Source of the DNA: Flavobacteriaceae bacterium
GTDB taxonomy: Bacteria; Bacteroidota; Bacteroidia; Flavobacteriales; Flavobacteriaceae
Assembly: GCA_021648195.1 (NCBI GenBank)
Contig: JAKITG010000004.1
Span: 1 to 32,573 of the forward strand
DNA length: 32,573 nucleotides
Direction of reading: 5' to 3'
How positions within the stretch are numbered: position 1 is the stretch's first letter; the number at the start of each line of letters is the position of its first letter. Positions 1-9,665 of the stretch are shown here, one piece after another. The translations under genes and the position numbers were made by a program. The notes under the pieces were generated by a model. That model worked only from the letters and a program-made list of their open reading frames with translations, was not told the DNA's origin and made no database searches.

Positions 1-171
1 CAAAAAAATCAGAATATTCACTTGGTTTTTAGAAACTGACGTAAAAAAATTATGAAATTATCAGCAACCGAGATTTTTTTTAAATTACAATCCTAATTTT
101 TAAACTTATTCGCACGATGAATAATACAGGTTAATTCTTTTAAAAAAAATCTGAAAATTCAATTAGAAGCA

Positions 172-204
172 AGACCTAGTAGGTTTTTAAAACCTACTAG
201 GTCT
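172..204. repeat. 33-bp near-perfect palindrome AGACCTAGTAGGTTTT-T-AAAACCTACTAGGTCT
   Basis: 16-bp perfect arms around one centre base, downstream of the S9 peptidase; may act as a terminator. Confidence 0.75.
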
Positions 205-263
205 GAAAAAATAAAATTTATACAGAATAGTATGTGTAATTTAATAATAAACCATTATAACAT

Positions 264-2900
264 CTATTTTAAAGTACTTATTATTTTAGCATTACCCATA
301 GCAGGAACAACTTGTTCAAGATAGGTTGCCATTTTTTTAGACCCATCTATCATTAAAATTGTTTCTTCTTTTTCATTTTCAACATTCACTATTTTCACTT
401 TCCAGTTCCCTTCTTCTTTACCTACAACTTCCAATTTCATAATTTTTAACTTTTGAGTCATTACATCTAAATTGTAAAATGAAGTTGTATAACCCTCAGT
501 TAAGGGAAATCTAGCAATTAACATATCATAACCCGCACCACTGGTAAGTAAAGCGCTATCAACTGGAAAATCTTTTGTTTTTCCCATCATAGTAACCGAA
601 ACTTTTTTAGGAGCATACACCACTTCTGTAGTTTGTCCACCTTGAATTATAATTCTTTTTACAGGTATCATATTTTCTAAATAAACCACATCTTCACTAT
701 TTCCCATAGCCGAAGTTGAAACATCTTTAATAACCCATTGTAAACCTTCTTTTTTAATTGTTCTGGTAGATTGCATAGGGATATTTTGCCCTTGTACTGC
801 AATTTTTATATCATATCCAAAAGTTCCTTCTTTTAAATCATTACTTAATGTTGGTAAAGCTGCTGCTACTTTAATGGCCTTGGCTTTTTTATAAACTACC
901 TTAGAGACATCTTGAGTAATTTCTCCAAGTCTTTTTGCCACTTCTTCCGACATTGTTTCTTGATATCGCCCACCTAAATGTTTAGCTAGAAATTTTTCAG
1001 TAGTTACCCACATTGCCATTTGATTATTGGGTTTTCTAAATCCGTGACCTTCATCATCTGCTAAGAGATATTCTACTTCTTTGCCAGAATCACGCATAGA
1101 CACAACAATTTGATCACTTTCTGCTTGTTTTACTCTTGGGTCATTTGCTCCTTGAATAATTAATAAGGGTTTGGTAATTTTATCTACACTGAATAAAGGA
1201 CTTGCTTCTCTTATCAGTTTTCTTCCTTCTTCAGTTTCTGGATCTCCTGTCATTTCGTACAGACTTTTTCTAAATGATTCCCAATATGCAGGAATTGATT
1301 CTAATAGCGTAAATAAATTACTTGGCCCTACAATATCAACACCACAAGTATAAACTTCTGGAGTAAAAGCTAAACCTGCTAGTGTTGCATACCCACCATA
1401 GCTTCCTCCCATAATGGCTACACGTTTTTTATCGACAATACCCTCAGCTACTAAATGCTTTACACCCCAAGTAATGTCATCTTGCATTTTTTTACCCCAT
1501 TCTCTATCTCCAGCATTTAAAAATGATTTGCCATAACCGCCACTAGCTCTAAAATTAGGTTGTAAAACAGCATAACCTCTATTGGCTAACATTTGTGCAT
1601 AAGAATTATAACCCCAATAATCTCTAGGTCCTTTTGGTCCACCATGTACAAGTACTACCAAAGGAAGGTTTTCTTTTTTTGCTCCATAAGGAATAGTTAA
1701 ATAACCTGGAATTTCTAAACCGTCGCTACTTTTAAATGAAATAGACTCCATTTTTGCCAAATATTGCTCTACTTCTTTTAAACGAGGTCTTGGTGTATAT
1801 TGATGAATTAATTTTTTGGTATCCCTATTAAAATAATAGGTTTCAGAAGCTGATTGATCACTACTCACATAAATTAACATTTGTTTGTAATCTTTAGTAA
1901 AACTTGTAAAACCTATTTCTTTGCCTTTGAATTTACTTTGTAGGTATTTGTACATTTCACCCCATTCTTTATTTTTCCAATCTCTTTCTCTTTTATCATA
2001 GATATATGAAGTGTATAAAACTTCTCTTGTATTGTCATCAATAAGCATACCTCCAAAGTCAACTTTATTTTTTTGGTCACTTTCAATTTTTTCAATTTTT
2101 TCTGTTTGATCATCAAATGAATAAAGTGTAGAAAAGTTTACATCACCTTTATTTGATACTAAATAAGTTTTAGTATTGTCTTTATTCCAACCTGCTATAT
2201 GTGCTTTTTCTTGAAGATTTGTTTCGTATATTTTAGTAAATTTATTATCGCCATCAACACGAAGAATTTCAGAAAAACCTTCTTCATTGGTGCGATATGC
2301 CAAACGTGCCTTTTCATCCCAATCAAAATTCCAGCCCGTAATTCGATTCTTATTTTCAAATAATAAATCCAATTTACCTGTTGCGATATTTAATTTATAC
2401 AAATCGTGCCATGCTTTATCTCTATCATTAATCCCAACCATCATAATATTTGGATCTTTCCTACTTACTTGATAAATCATCACTCTAACATCTTTCATCG
2501 GACTTAAATTCTTAAAGACAGGAACTCCTGTTTCTTTTACAGCTTTGTCTTTAGGATCAACAGCATAAACATTATAATTCTCATCTCCTTTATTGTCTTT
2601 TACAAAAAGAATATACTTACTGTCATAGGTCCAAAAATAACCACCAAGAGGTCTTTCATTATTAGTTAATGGTCTTGCTTTTTCAAAAGGTTCGTCAAAT
2701 TTTTTAACCCAAATATTCATAATGCCATTGTATTCTTTTTGAAAGGAAATCCAATTTCCATCAGGACTTAATTGTCCAGCAGAAATTTCAGGATTACCAA
2801 AAAAGATATCTCTATCGATTATAGGTGCATTTTTTTGTTGACTAACGACTTGCAATGAAATCATTGCAATTAGCATAAAAAGTAGTTTTGTAGTTTTCAT
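264..2900 (-). CDS. S9 family peptidase (prolyl oligopeptidase / acylaminoacyl-peptidase type), secreted
   Basis: 878 aa ORF with signal peptide, N-terminal propeller-like region, and catalytic motifs [30 protein letters not shown] (Ser nucleophile), GANDPRV and DDEGHGF. Confidence 0.93.
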   Translation of the reverse strand: MKTTKLLFMLIAMISLQVVSQQKNAPIIDRDIFFGNPEISAGQLSPDGNWISFQKEYNGIMNIWVKKFDEPFEKARPLTNNERPLGGYFWTYDSKYILFVKDNKGDENYNVYAVDPKDKAVKETGVPVFKNLSPMKDVRVMIYQVSRKDPNIMMVGINDRDKAWHDLYKLNIATGKLDLLFENKNRITGWNFDWDEKARLAYRTNEEGFSEILRVDGDNKFTKIYETNLQEKAHIAGWNKDNTKTYLVSNKGDVNFSTLYSFDDQTEKIEKIESDQKNKVDFGGMLIDDNTREVLYTSYIYDKRERDWKNKEWGEMYKYLQSKFKGKEIGFTSFTKDYKQMLIYVSSDQSASETYYFNRDTKKLIHQYTPRPRLKEVEQYLAKMESISFKSSDGLEIPGYLTIPYGAKKENLPLVVLVHGGPKGPRDYWGYNSYAQMLANRGYAVLQPNFRASGGYGKSFLNAGDREWGKKMQDDITWGVKHLVAEGIVDKKRVAIMGGSYGGYATLAGLAFTPEVYTCGVDIVGPSNLFTLLESIPAYWESFRKSLYEMTGDPETEEGRKLIREASPLFSVDKITKPLLIIQGANDPRVKQAESDQIVVSMRDSGKEVEYLLADDEGHGFRKPNNQMAMWVTTEKFLAKHLGGRYQETMSEEVAKRLGEITQDVSKVVYKKAKAIKVAAALPTLSNDLKEGTFGYDIKIAVQGQNIPMQSTRTIKKEGLQWVIKDVSTSAMGNSEDVVYLENMIPVKRIIIQGGQTTEVVYAPKKVSVTMMGKTKDFPVDSALLTSGAGYDMLIARFPLTEGYTTSFYNLDVMTQKLKIMKLEVVGKEEGNWKVKIVNVENEKEETILMIDGSKKMATYLEQVVPAMGNAKIISTLK

Positions 2901-2959
2901 ATATTTAAATTTAATTATTATTATTATTTGACACTAAAAATGAATTATTGTTATATGTT

Positions 2960-3736
2960 TTATTTAAAAATAGCTTTTCTTTTTTCTAAAAATGCTGTTG
3001 TTCCTTCTTCAAAATCTTCTGTACCAAAACAATTACCAAATTGTGCTATTTCTACTTGATAGCCATTTACTCCATCTTTAAAATTTGCATTGATTGCTTT
3101 TATTGCTGAAGCTATAGCTAAAGGTGAATTGTTTATAATTTTACTTGCTAATTTTTTTGCTAATAGTAATAGTTCCTCTTGAGAAACTACATGATTTACC
3201 AATCTGTTTTGTAAGGCATCTTCTGCCGAAATCATCCCTGCAGTTAGTATCATTTCCATCGCTTTTCCCTTACCAACTAACTGAGGTAATCGTTGTGTAC
3301 CTCCATAACCTGGTATTACACCTAAACTCACTTCGGGCAAACCCATTTTTGCATTATCACTTGCAATTCTAAAATGGCATGACATTGCTAATTCTAAACC
3401 TCCGCCAAGAGCGAAACCATTAATTGCTGCTATAACAGGAGTTGATAAATTTTCAATAAAATCAAAAAGTAATTCCTGTCCTTTTTTAGAAAGGTTAGCT
3501 CCTTCAACAACATCAAAATATGCAAATTCAGAAATATCTGCACCTGCTACAAAAGCTTTATCTCCACTTCCTGTTAAAATAACAACTCTAATGTTTTTAT
3601 CCAAATCTACTTCCGCGAAAGCGTTATGTAACTCTTGAATAGTTTCTCTATTTAATGCATTTAACTTTTTTGGTCGATTGATTACAATCGTTGCTATACT
3701 TTTATCTGTTGTAACTAATATATTGTTATAGCTCAT
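2960..3736 (-). CDS. Enoyl-CoA hydratase/isomerase family protein
   Basis: 258 aa; crotonase motifs AFVAGADISEF, NGFALGGGLELAMSCHFRIAS and GLPEVSLGVIPGYGGTQRLPQLVGKG. Confidence 0.95.
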   Translation of the reverse strand: MSYNNILVTTDKSIATIVINRPKKLNALNRETIQELHNAFAEVDLDKNIRVVILTGSGDKAFVAGADISEFAYFDVVEGANLSKKGQELLFDFIENLSTPVIAAINGFALGGGLELAMSCHFRIASDNAKMGLPEVSLGVIPGYGGTQRLPQLVGKGKAMEMILTAGMISAEDALQNRLVNHVVSQEELLLLAKKLASKIINNSPLAIASAIKAINANFKDGVNGYQVEIAQFGNCFGTEDFEEGTTAFLEKRKAIFK

Positions 3737-3769
3737 AATATCTATTTAAAATAATTTATTGATTAAGTT

Positions 3770-5230
3770 TTAAGGTTTTTCTAAAGGTAAAGTTACAGTA
3801 AAAACTGTTCCTTTATTCAATTGTGATTCAAAAGTTATGATACCGTTATAAGTCTCAACTATATTTTTAACTATTGGCAATCCGAGTCCCATACCACTTG
3901 ATTTTGTAGTGAATTTTGGTTCAAAAATTTTATCTTTATCCTCATCTAAAATTCCTGTTCCATTATCTAAAACAGTAATAATAACATTCGTATTTGCTTC
4001 ACTTACAGTTACCAATATTTTAGGGTTTTCATTATCTTTTGAAGCATGAATTGCATTGGTAATTAAATTGGTAATCACCCTTGTTAACTGAATTTTATCC
4101 AGTTTTGCAATAATTTCATTCTTATCATGATGATAATCAATATATTCTTCATGGAAAATATCTAAAGCCAATTTTACTTGCTGAACAACATTTAATGCTT
4201 CTCTTTTTTGAGTTGGCATTTCTGCAAAATTTGAAAAAGCTGAAGCTATAGAACTCATCGTATCTATTTGCTGAATTAATGACTCACTATATTCATGAAG
4301 TTTTTGTTTAATATTTGGATCTTTAGGGTCAAACTTATGTTCAAAACTTTGCACTGTTAAACGCATTGGAGTTAGCGGATTTTTAATTTCATGAGCTACT
4401 TGTTTTGCCATTTCTCTCCAAGCTTGTTTCCGCTCAATCTTTGCCAATTGAACTGCACTGTCTTCCAATTGATCAATCATAACATTATATGCATTAACCA
4501 AATTGTATATTTCTTGACTAGACTCCTTTAAAATTATTTTTTTATTGGTTTTATCTAAAGCTGTTTCTCGCATTTTATTACTAATATACTCTATAGGTTT
4601 GGTAATATATTTTGATAAAAAATACGCTATTACAACGGCTATCAATAAAATAAGCAAATACACAATTGACAAACGTTTTAAAAATGAAATTAGCTCTTCA
4701 TCTTGAAAGGTATTATCTTGTAAATAGGGTACTCCAATAATACCAATAGGTGTTGAATTCACATCGTCTAAATACGAAAAAGATGATGTAAATTGCTTTC
4801 CATCAGTTGATTTTCTGGGCAAAACTGTACGATGAAACGGACTATTCGTGATTTTATCTAAAATAGATTTCGACAAACTGGTATTGGCTGTGTCTTTAGA
4901 AGAACTTGAATGTGAACTAAGAAGTAATGCTCCTTCTAAATTATATAAATTAATATCTAAATTATGGATATCAGAGATTTCATTTATTTTTTTATCTAAA
5001 ATTCCAGATAAAAAATTCCCCTTCAATAAATCATCATCATTTCTATTTAGCTCATAAGAAATAGCAGATTTGATTGCTTCTTCTTTACGTTCTAATCTTC
5101 TTTCGTGATAATCTTCTGTTTGTTGCTTATATTGATAAACACTTATAGCAGCAATTAAAATAGAGGCAAGAAGCACTAAAAAAAGTATGCTAATAAAAAT
5201 TCGTAAACGTAAAGAAAGTTTGTTTTTCAT
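3770..5230 (-). CDS. Sensor histidine kinase, NtrY-like (two TM segments, HAMP, HisKA, HATPase_c)
   Basis: 486 aa; QVAHEIKNPLTPMRL H-box, NLITNAIHAS N-box, GMGLGLPIVKNIVE G-box. Confidence 0.92.
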   Translation of the reverse strand: MKNKLSLRLRIFISILFLVLLASILIAAISVYQYKQQTEDYHERRLERKEEAIKSAISYELNRNDDDLLKGNFLSGILDKKINEISDIHNLDINLYNLEGALLLSSHSSSSKDTANTSLSKSILDKITNSPFHRTVLPRKSTDGKQFTSSFSYLDDVNSTPIGIIGVPYLQDNTFQDEELISFLKRLSIVYLLILLIAVVIAYFLSKYITKPIEYISNKMRETALDKTNKKIILKESSQEIYNLVNAYNVMIDQLEDSAVQLAKIERKQAWREMAKQVAHEIKNPLTPMRLTVQSFEHKFDPKDPNIKQKLHEYSESLIQQIDTMSSIASAFSNFAEMPTQKREALNVVQQVKLALDIFHEEYIDYHHDKNEIIAKLDKIQLTRVITNLITNAIHASKDNENPKILVTVSEANTNVIITVLDNGTGILDEDKDKIFEPKFTTKSSGMGLGLPIVKNIVETYNGIITFESQLNKGTVFTVTLPLEKP

Positions 5231-5270
5231 TTAAATATATACCTAGTACCAATTTAATTTTAAAATACTT

Positions 5271-5432
5271 AAGACCGTTGCAATATTGAGTAAAATTAAG
5301 ATTTAAAGCTTTTTTACTTCGAATTACTTCCTTCTCTAAAAAATTTAAGTCCTCATAAACAAAGGTTTACTGCGGGTTAAATTTTTATCGAGCGTCATAC
5401 TTCTTTGTCAAAAGAGCTTTTGCAACGGTCTT
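5271..5432. mobile_element. MITE-like element, copy 1 (13-bp perfect TIRs)
   Basis: AAGACCGTTGCAA...TTGCAACGGTCTT; 72-bp left arm and 57-bp right arm match the copy at 28059-28264 (arms essentially identical), with an unrelated 33-bp centre. Confidence 0.85.
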
Positions 5433-5433
5433 T

Positions 5434-5509
5434 ATACCAATTTAACATCATAATGTCGCATTGAGATTGTTTAATTCAATTATACGACATTATAAAATTA
5501 AATTGGTAT
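5434..5509. repeat. 76-bp imperfect palindromic repeat, copy 1 (ATACCAATTTAA...TTAAATTGGTAT)
   Basis: One mismatch by eye relative to 30490-30565; 12-bp inverted termini. Confidence 0.85.
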
Positions 5510-5575
5510 TACTTGTATAAATGTAAGGATATTTTCAATACCAATGAAAATAAATTATGCTATATCAAATAATTT

Positions 5576-5588
5576 AAGACCGTTGCAA
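5576..5588 (+). repeat. Solo 13-bp TIR AAGACCGTTGCAA between 10-bp inverted arms
   Basis: Exact match to the MITE-like TIR; flanked by AAATAATTTA (5567-5576) and TAAATTATTT (5589-5598). Confidence 0.75.
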
Positions 5589-5599
5589 TAAATTATTTG

Positions 5600-6055
5600 C
5601 TACCCTCTAATTTGCCTCAAACCTTCATAAACAACAATACCTACAGCATTTGCCAAATTTAAACTTCGCACATACTTACTATATAGTGGAATTTTATAGA
5701 GCTTGTTAGAATATTTTTTTAGAATCAATTTTGATAAACCTACAGATTCCTTACCGAAAATAAGGAATAATTCATCTTCAAAATTTATTGACCAATGATC
5801 TTCTTTACCATGACTAGAAAAAAAAACCATGGCTACATCTTTATTTTTATTAAGAAAATCTTCAATATTTTCATAAATAGTTACCGATAAGTGTTGCCAA
5901 TAATCTAAGCCTGCACGTTTTAATCTTGCGTCATTGATTTCAAAACCAAAAGGTTTTACCAAATGTAAGTTTGAACCTGAAGCTAAACTTAAGCGACCAA
6001 TATTACCTGTATTATTAGGAATTTCAGGTTCAATTAAAACAATATTTAATGCCAT
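5600..6055 (-). CDS. trmL: tRNA (cytidine(34)-2'-O)-methyltransferase (SPOUT family)
   Basis: 151 aa; LIEPEIPNNTGNIGRLSLASGSNLHLVKPFGF, SVGLSKLIL, IPLYSKYVRSLNLANAVGIVVYEGLRQ. Confidence 0.93.
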   Translation of the reverse strand: MALNIVLIEPEIPNNTGNIGRLSLASGSNLHLVKPFGFEINDARLKRAGLDYWQHLSVTIYENIEDFLNKNKDVAMVFFSSHGKEDHWSINFEDELFLIFGKESVGLSKLILKKYSNKLYKIPLYSKYVRSLNLANAVGIVVYEGLRQIRG

Positions 6056-6819
6056 TACTTTAGTATCGTTTTTACAAATTCATCTATATTTTCAATACCT
6101 TTTTCTGTTAGATACTTGATAAATGCAGAACCAATTATTGCTCCTTTTGTATGTTTAGTGACTTGTAAAAAGGTTTTATTATTTGAAATACCAAAACCAA
6201 TAATTTGTGGATTGTTCAATCGCATAGCTTCAATGCGTTTAAAATATTCAGTTTGTGCTGCACTAAACCCTGATTGACTTCCAGTTACACTTGTACTACT
6301 TACCATATAGATAAATCCGTTAGAAATAGAATCGATATAGCGAATTCTTTTTTCTGAGGTTTGCGGAGTAATTAAAAATATATTTTCTAAATTATATTTT
6401 TTAAAAATAGCTTTATAATCTTGATGATAAATATCAACTGGTAAATCGGGTACAATCAAACCATCGATACCAATTTCTGCACATTTTTTGCAAAAAGCCT
6501 CTACACCATATTGCATCATCGGATTAAAACAACCCATAATAATTAACGGAATACTTACTGTTTTTCGAATGTCTTTCAATTGTTCAAAAAGTAGTTTAGT
6601 TGTCATTCCGTTTTGTAAAGCTTTGGTGTTACTCTCTTGAATTATTGGTCCGTCAACCAAAGAATCTGAGAATGGTAAACCTATCTCTATCATATCCACA
6701 CCAGATTTTTCTAGACCTTGAATAATGCTAACTGTATCTTCTAATTTAGGATACCCCGCAGTCAAGTATATGGATAAAATCTTGTTACTTTCTTTTAGTT
6801 TTTTATTTATTTTGTTCAT
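6055..6819 (-). CDS. trpA: Tryptophan synthase alpha chain
   Basis: 254 aa; LTAGYPKLEDT, MIEIGLPFSDSLVDGPIIQ, GLIVPDLP, GFGISNNKT. Confidence 0.97.
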   Translation of the reverse strand: MNKINKKLKESNKILSIYLTAGYPKLEDTVSIIQGLEKSGVDMIEIGLPFSDSLVDGPIIQESNTKALQNGMTTKLLFEQLKDIRKTVSIPLIIMGCFNPMMQYGVEAFCKKCAEIGIDGLIVPDLPVDIYHQDYKAIFKKYNLENIFLITPQTSEKRIRYIDSISNGFIYMVSSTSVTGSQSGFSAAQTEYFKRIEAMRLNNPQIIGFGISNNKTFLQVTKHTKGAIIGSAFIKYLTEKGIENIDEFVKTILK

Positions 6820-6841
6820 TTAATTATAGTGTTGAGTACAG

Positions 6842-6864
6842 AGTATTGAGTCGTTCTCAATACT
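6842..6864. repeat. Stem-loop in the trpB-trpA gap within a heptad-like GAGTATTGAGT stretch
   Basis: AGTATTGAG (6842-6850) / CTCAATACT (6856-6864), 9-bp perfect stem, 5-nt loop. Confidence 0.6.
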
Positions 6865-6883
6865 AACTTCTCATTTTTTATTA

Positions 6884-8110
6884 CTACTTTAGGTTAAAAT
6901 AATCAATATAAGTATTCAAATCTTTATCTCCTCTACCTGATAAATTAAGAACAACTATATCTTCTTTTTTAAATTTCATTTTGTTTAATGCTGCTAATGC
7001 ATGCGCTGATTCAATGGCTGGAATAATCCCTTCCAATTTACATAATTCCAACCCTGATTGCATCGCTTCATCATCGGTTGCATTTAAATATTTTGCTCTT
7101 TTAGATATAAATAAATGTGCATGTTGTGGACCTACCCCAGGGTAATCCAATCCAGCAGAAATGGAATAGGGTTCAATAATTTGTCCATCATCGGTTTGCA
7201 TTAATAAGGTTTTACTTCCGTGAATTATACCTTTTTTACCCAAAATACTTGTTGCTGCCGATTTGCCTGAATCCACACCTTTTCCTGCAGCTTCAACTGC
7301 AATTAATTTTACATTTTTATTATCTAAATAATGATAAAATGCTCCAGAAGCATTACTTCCTCCTCCAATACAGGCAATAATATAATTTGGATTTTCTGTA
7401 CCTTCATGTTCCTTTAATTGCCATTTGATTTCTTCTGAGATTATAGATTGAAATCGCGCCACCATATCTGGATAAGGATGAAAACCAACAACAGATCCAA
7501 TGATATAATACACATCAACAGGGTTATTGATCCACGCTCTAATTGCTTCATTTGTGGCATCTTTTAAAGTTCTACTTCCAGATTTTGCAGGAACAACCGT
7601 TGCGCCTAACATTTTCATACGAGCAACATTTGGAGCCTGACGAGCAATGTCTATTTCGCCCATATAAATCGTACACGGAATTCCTGCTAATGCGCAAACC
7701 GTTGCCGTAGCTACACCGTGCTGACCAGCTCCAGTTTCGGCAATGATTTCTTTTTTACCCAAACGCTTTGCCATTAAAATTTGACCAATTGTATTATTAA
7801 TCTTATGTGCACCAGTATGATTTAAATCTTCTCTTTTTAAATAGATTTTAGTATTGTATTTTTTGGACAACCGTTTAGCTAAATACAAGGGAGAAGGTCG
7901 ACCCACATAATCTTTTAATAAGGATTGAAATTCTTCTTTAAAAGAAGCTTCATTCATTATTTCTAAATATTTATTTTGAAGTTCTTCTACATTTGGATAT
8001 AACATTTCTGGTACAAATGAACCTCCAAATTCTCCGTAATAACCTTTCTCGTTTATCCCCCATCCTAAACTTCCCTCAATAGGGGAAGGAATATTTTCTT
8101 GATTAATCAT
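6884..8110 (-). CDS. trpB: Tryptophan synthase beta chain
   Basis: 408 aa; [51 protein letters not shown]; unusual N-terminal leader [12 protein letters not shown]. Confidence 0.97.
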   Translation of the reverse strand: MINQENIPSPIEGSLGWGINEKGYYGEFGGSFVPEMLYPNVEELQNKYLEIMNEASFKEEFQSLLKDYVGRPSPLYLAKRLSKKYNTKIYLKREDLNHTGAHKINNTIGQILMAKRLGKKEIIAETGAGQHGVATATVCALAGIPCTIYMGEIDIARQAPNVARMKMLGATVVPAKSGSRTLKDATNEAIRAWINNPVDVYYIIGSVVGFHPYPDMVARFQSIISEEIKWQLKEHEGTENPNYIIACIGGGSNASGAFYHYLDNKNVKLIAVEAAGKGVDSGKSAATSILGKKGIIHGSKTLLMQTDDGQIIEPYSISAGLDYPGVGPQHAHLFISKRAKYLNATDDEAMQSGLELCKLEGIIPAIESAHALAALNKMKFKKEDIVVLNLSGRGDKDLNTYIDYFNLK

Positions 8111-8718
8111 TTTAGTTGCTTTATAAAATTTGTTAATTTTTCAAGATCTTTTAACCCCGCTTTTAGTTCAAACTTGCTGTTCACGTCAATGGCATAGCAA
8201 TATTTAGATTTCTGCCTACGCAGAAATGACAAAACTTTATCAATTTCATTTAATCCAATACCTCCACTTAAAAAATAAGGTTTCTTACTTGGGTATTTTT
8301 CTAACAGTTTCCAATCAAATACAACTCCGTTCCCTCCTTTTTCTTTTCCTTTGGTATCAAATAGAAAATAATTACAAACATTTTCATACGGATCCAACAT
8401 CTTAAAATCAAATGTTTCTCCAACAGGAAATACTTTAATTACCTCAACATTTTTAAAAATTTTACAAAACTCTGGAGATTCATCTCCATGTAATTGAATT
8501 GCATCTAAATTGTGTTTTTCTATTTTAGATAACACTTCTTCTACATCTGCATCAACAAAAACACCTACTTTTTTAATGTTTTTAGGTAACTCTGCAATAT
8601 TTCCTTCAAAATTTCGTTTAGATTTATTATAGAATATAAAACCTAGGTATTCAGGATGCAATTTTGCAACCTTCTGAATGTTAGTTTTATATTTCATTCC
8701 GCAAATTTTTAGCCTCAT
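8107..8718 (-). CDS. trpF: Phosphoribosylanthranilate isomerase
   Basis: 203 aa; [59 protein letters not shown]; overlaps the trpB start by 4 nt. Confidence 0.96.
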   Translation of the reverse strand: MRLKICGMKYKTNIQKVAKLHPEYLGFIFYNKSKRNFEGNIAELPKNIKKVGVFVDADVEEVLSKIEKHNLDAIQLHGDESPEFCKIFKNVEVIKVFPVGETFDFKMLDPYENVCNYFLFDTKGKEKGGNGVVFDWKLLEKYPSKKPYFLSGGIGLNEIDKVLSFLRRQKSKYCYAIDVNSKFELKAGLKDLEKLTNFIKQLK

Positions 8719-8752
8719 CTAATCTTATTTTTTGATTAATCTAAATGTGATT

Positions 8753-8854
8753 TTATCTTGATTTTTTACTCATCATTTGATGAATTATTCCTGTTTTATT
8801 TGATGAATACTTTTCTTCAATTTGTTTAAAATTAAAACTCTTATAAAATTTCAT
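8753..8854 (-). CDS. Possible 33-aa small ORF between trpC and trpF
   Basis: ATG...TAA translating as MKFYKSFNFKQIEEKYSSNKTGIIHQMMSKKSR; starts 3 nt after the trpC stop. No homology evidence. Confidence 0.3.
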   Translation of the reverse strand: MKFYKSFNFKQIEEKYSSNKTGIIHQMMSKKSR

Positions 8855-8857
8855 TAC

Positions 8858-9634
8858 CTACAATTTCTTAATAAATTCTTTACATGCAAATTTAGGATCA
8901 TCCGTTTTCATGAAATTTTCTCCAATTAAAAAACCTTGAAATCCATATTTTTTTAGTTCTTGAATTGCTTCAACGGAACTAATTCCGCTTTCTGAAATTT
9001 TTATTTTCTCATCAGGAATTAATTTTGACAAACCTTTACTTGTTTCCAAGGAAACTTCAAATGTTTTTAAATTTCTATTATTAACACCTACCATATGGAC
9101 ATAGGTTAAATCAGCTTTTTTTAACTCATCTTCGTTATGAATTTCTAATAAAACTTCCAACCCAAATTTATTGGCTAGACTTGAAAATTGAATTATTTCA
9201 GCTTCACTTAAAATAGCTGAAATCAATAAAACGACATCTGCTCCAAAAGCTTTTGCTTCATAAATTTGATAAGAATCAATAATAAAATCCTTCCTTAAAA
9301 TGGATGTTTTAACCGTATTTCTAGCTTGTAATAAATCATCTAAAGCTCCTCCAAAATATTTAGTATCTGTTAAAACTGAAATTCCTGAAACGCCAGCTTC
9401 TTCATATCCTTTTACAACATCAATCACATTGCTATTTTGATTGATTATTTGTTTTGAAGGCGAGCGACGTTTAAACTCAGCAATAATCCCACTTCCTGAT
9501 TTTATACTTGCCACTAATGAATTCGTTTTACGTAAAAACATTGGCGATTGTTGTAAAAAATCAATCGGAATCACTTCCTTTTTTGCTGCAACCTCTTGTT
9601 GCTTATCTATTATAATTTTATCTAAAATATTCAT
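8858..9634 (-). CDS. trpC: Indole-3-glycerol phosphate synthase
   Basis: 258 aa; IIAEFKRRSPSK, VSVLTDTKYFGGALDDL, LRKDFIIDSYQIYEAKAFGADVVLLI, GVNNRNLKTF, SESGI. Confidence 0.97.
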   Translation of the reverse strand: MNILDKIIIDKQQEVAAKKEVIPIDFLQQSPMFLRKTNSLVASIKSGSGIIAEFKRRSPSKQIINQNSNVIDVVKGYEEAGVSGISVLTDTKYFGGALDDLLQARNTVKTSILRKDFIIDSYQIYEAKAFGADVVLLISAILSEAEIIQFSSLANKFGLEVLLEIHNEDELKKADLTYVHMVGVNNRNLKTFEVSLETSKGLSKLIPDEKIKISESGISSVEAIQELKKYGFQGFLIGENFMKTDDPKFACKEFIKKL

Positions 9635-9665
9635 TCTTATTTTTGTAAAAAATATTCTCTTTTTT

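Noticed and set aside
1171-2472. Shadow ORFs within the S9 peptidase (1171-1353 +, 1913-2116 -, 2287-2472 +)
   Set aside because: Fully inside a strong 878-aa gene, low-complexity translations, no motifs.
3770-5230. Idea that the NtrY-like kinase pairs with the OmpR-type regulator at 21712
   Set aside because: About 17 kb apart on the opposite strand; the regulator has its own overlapping kinase gene.
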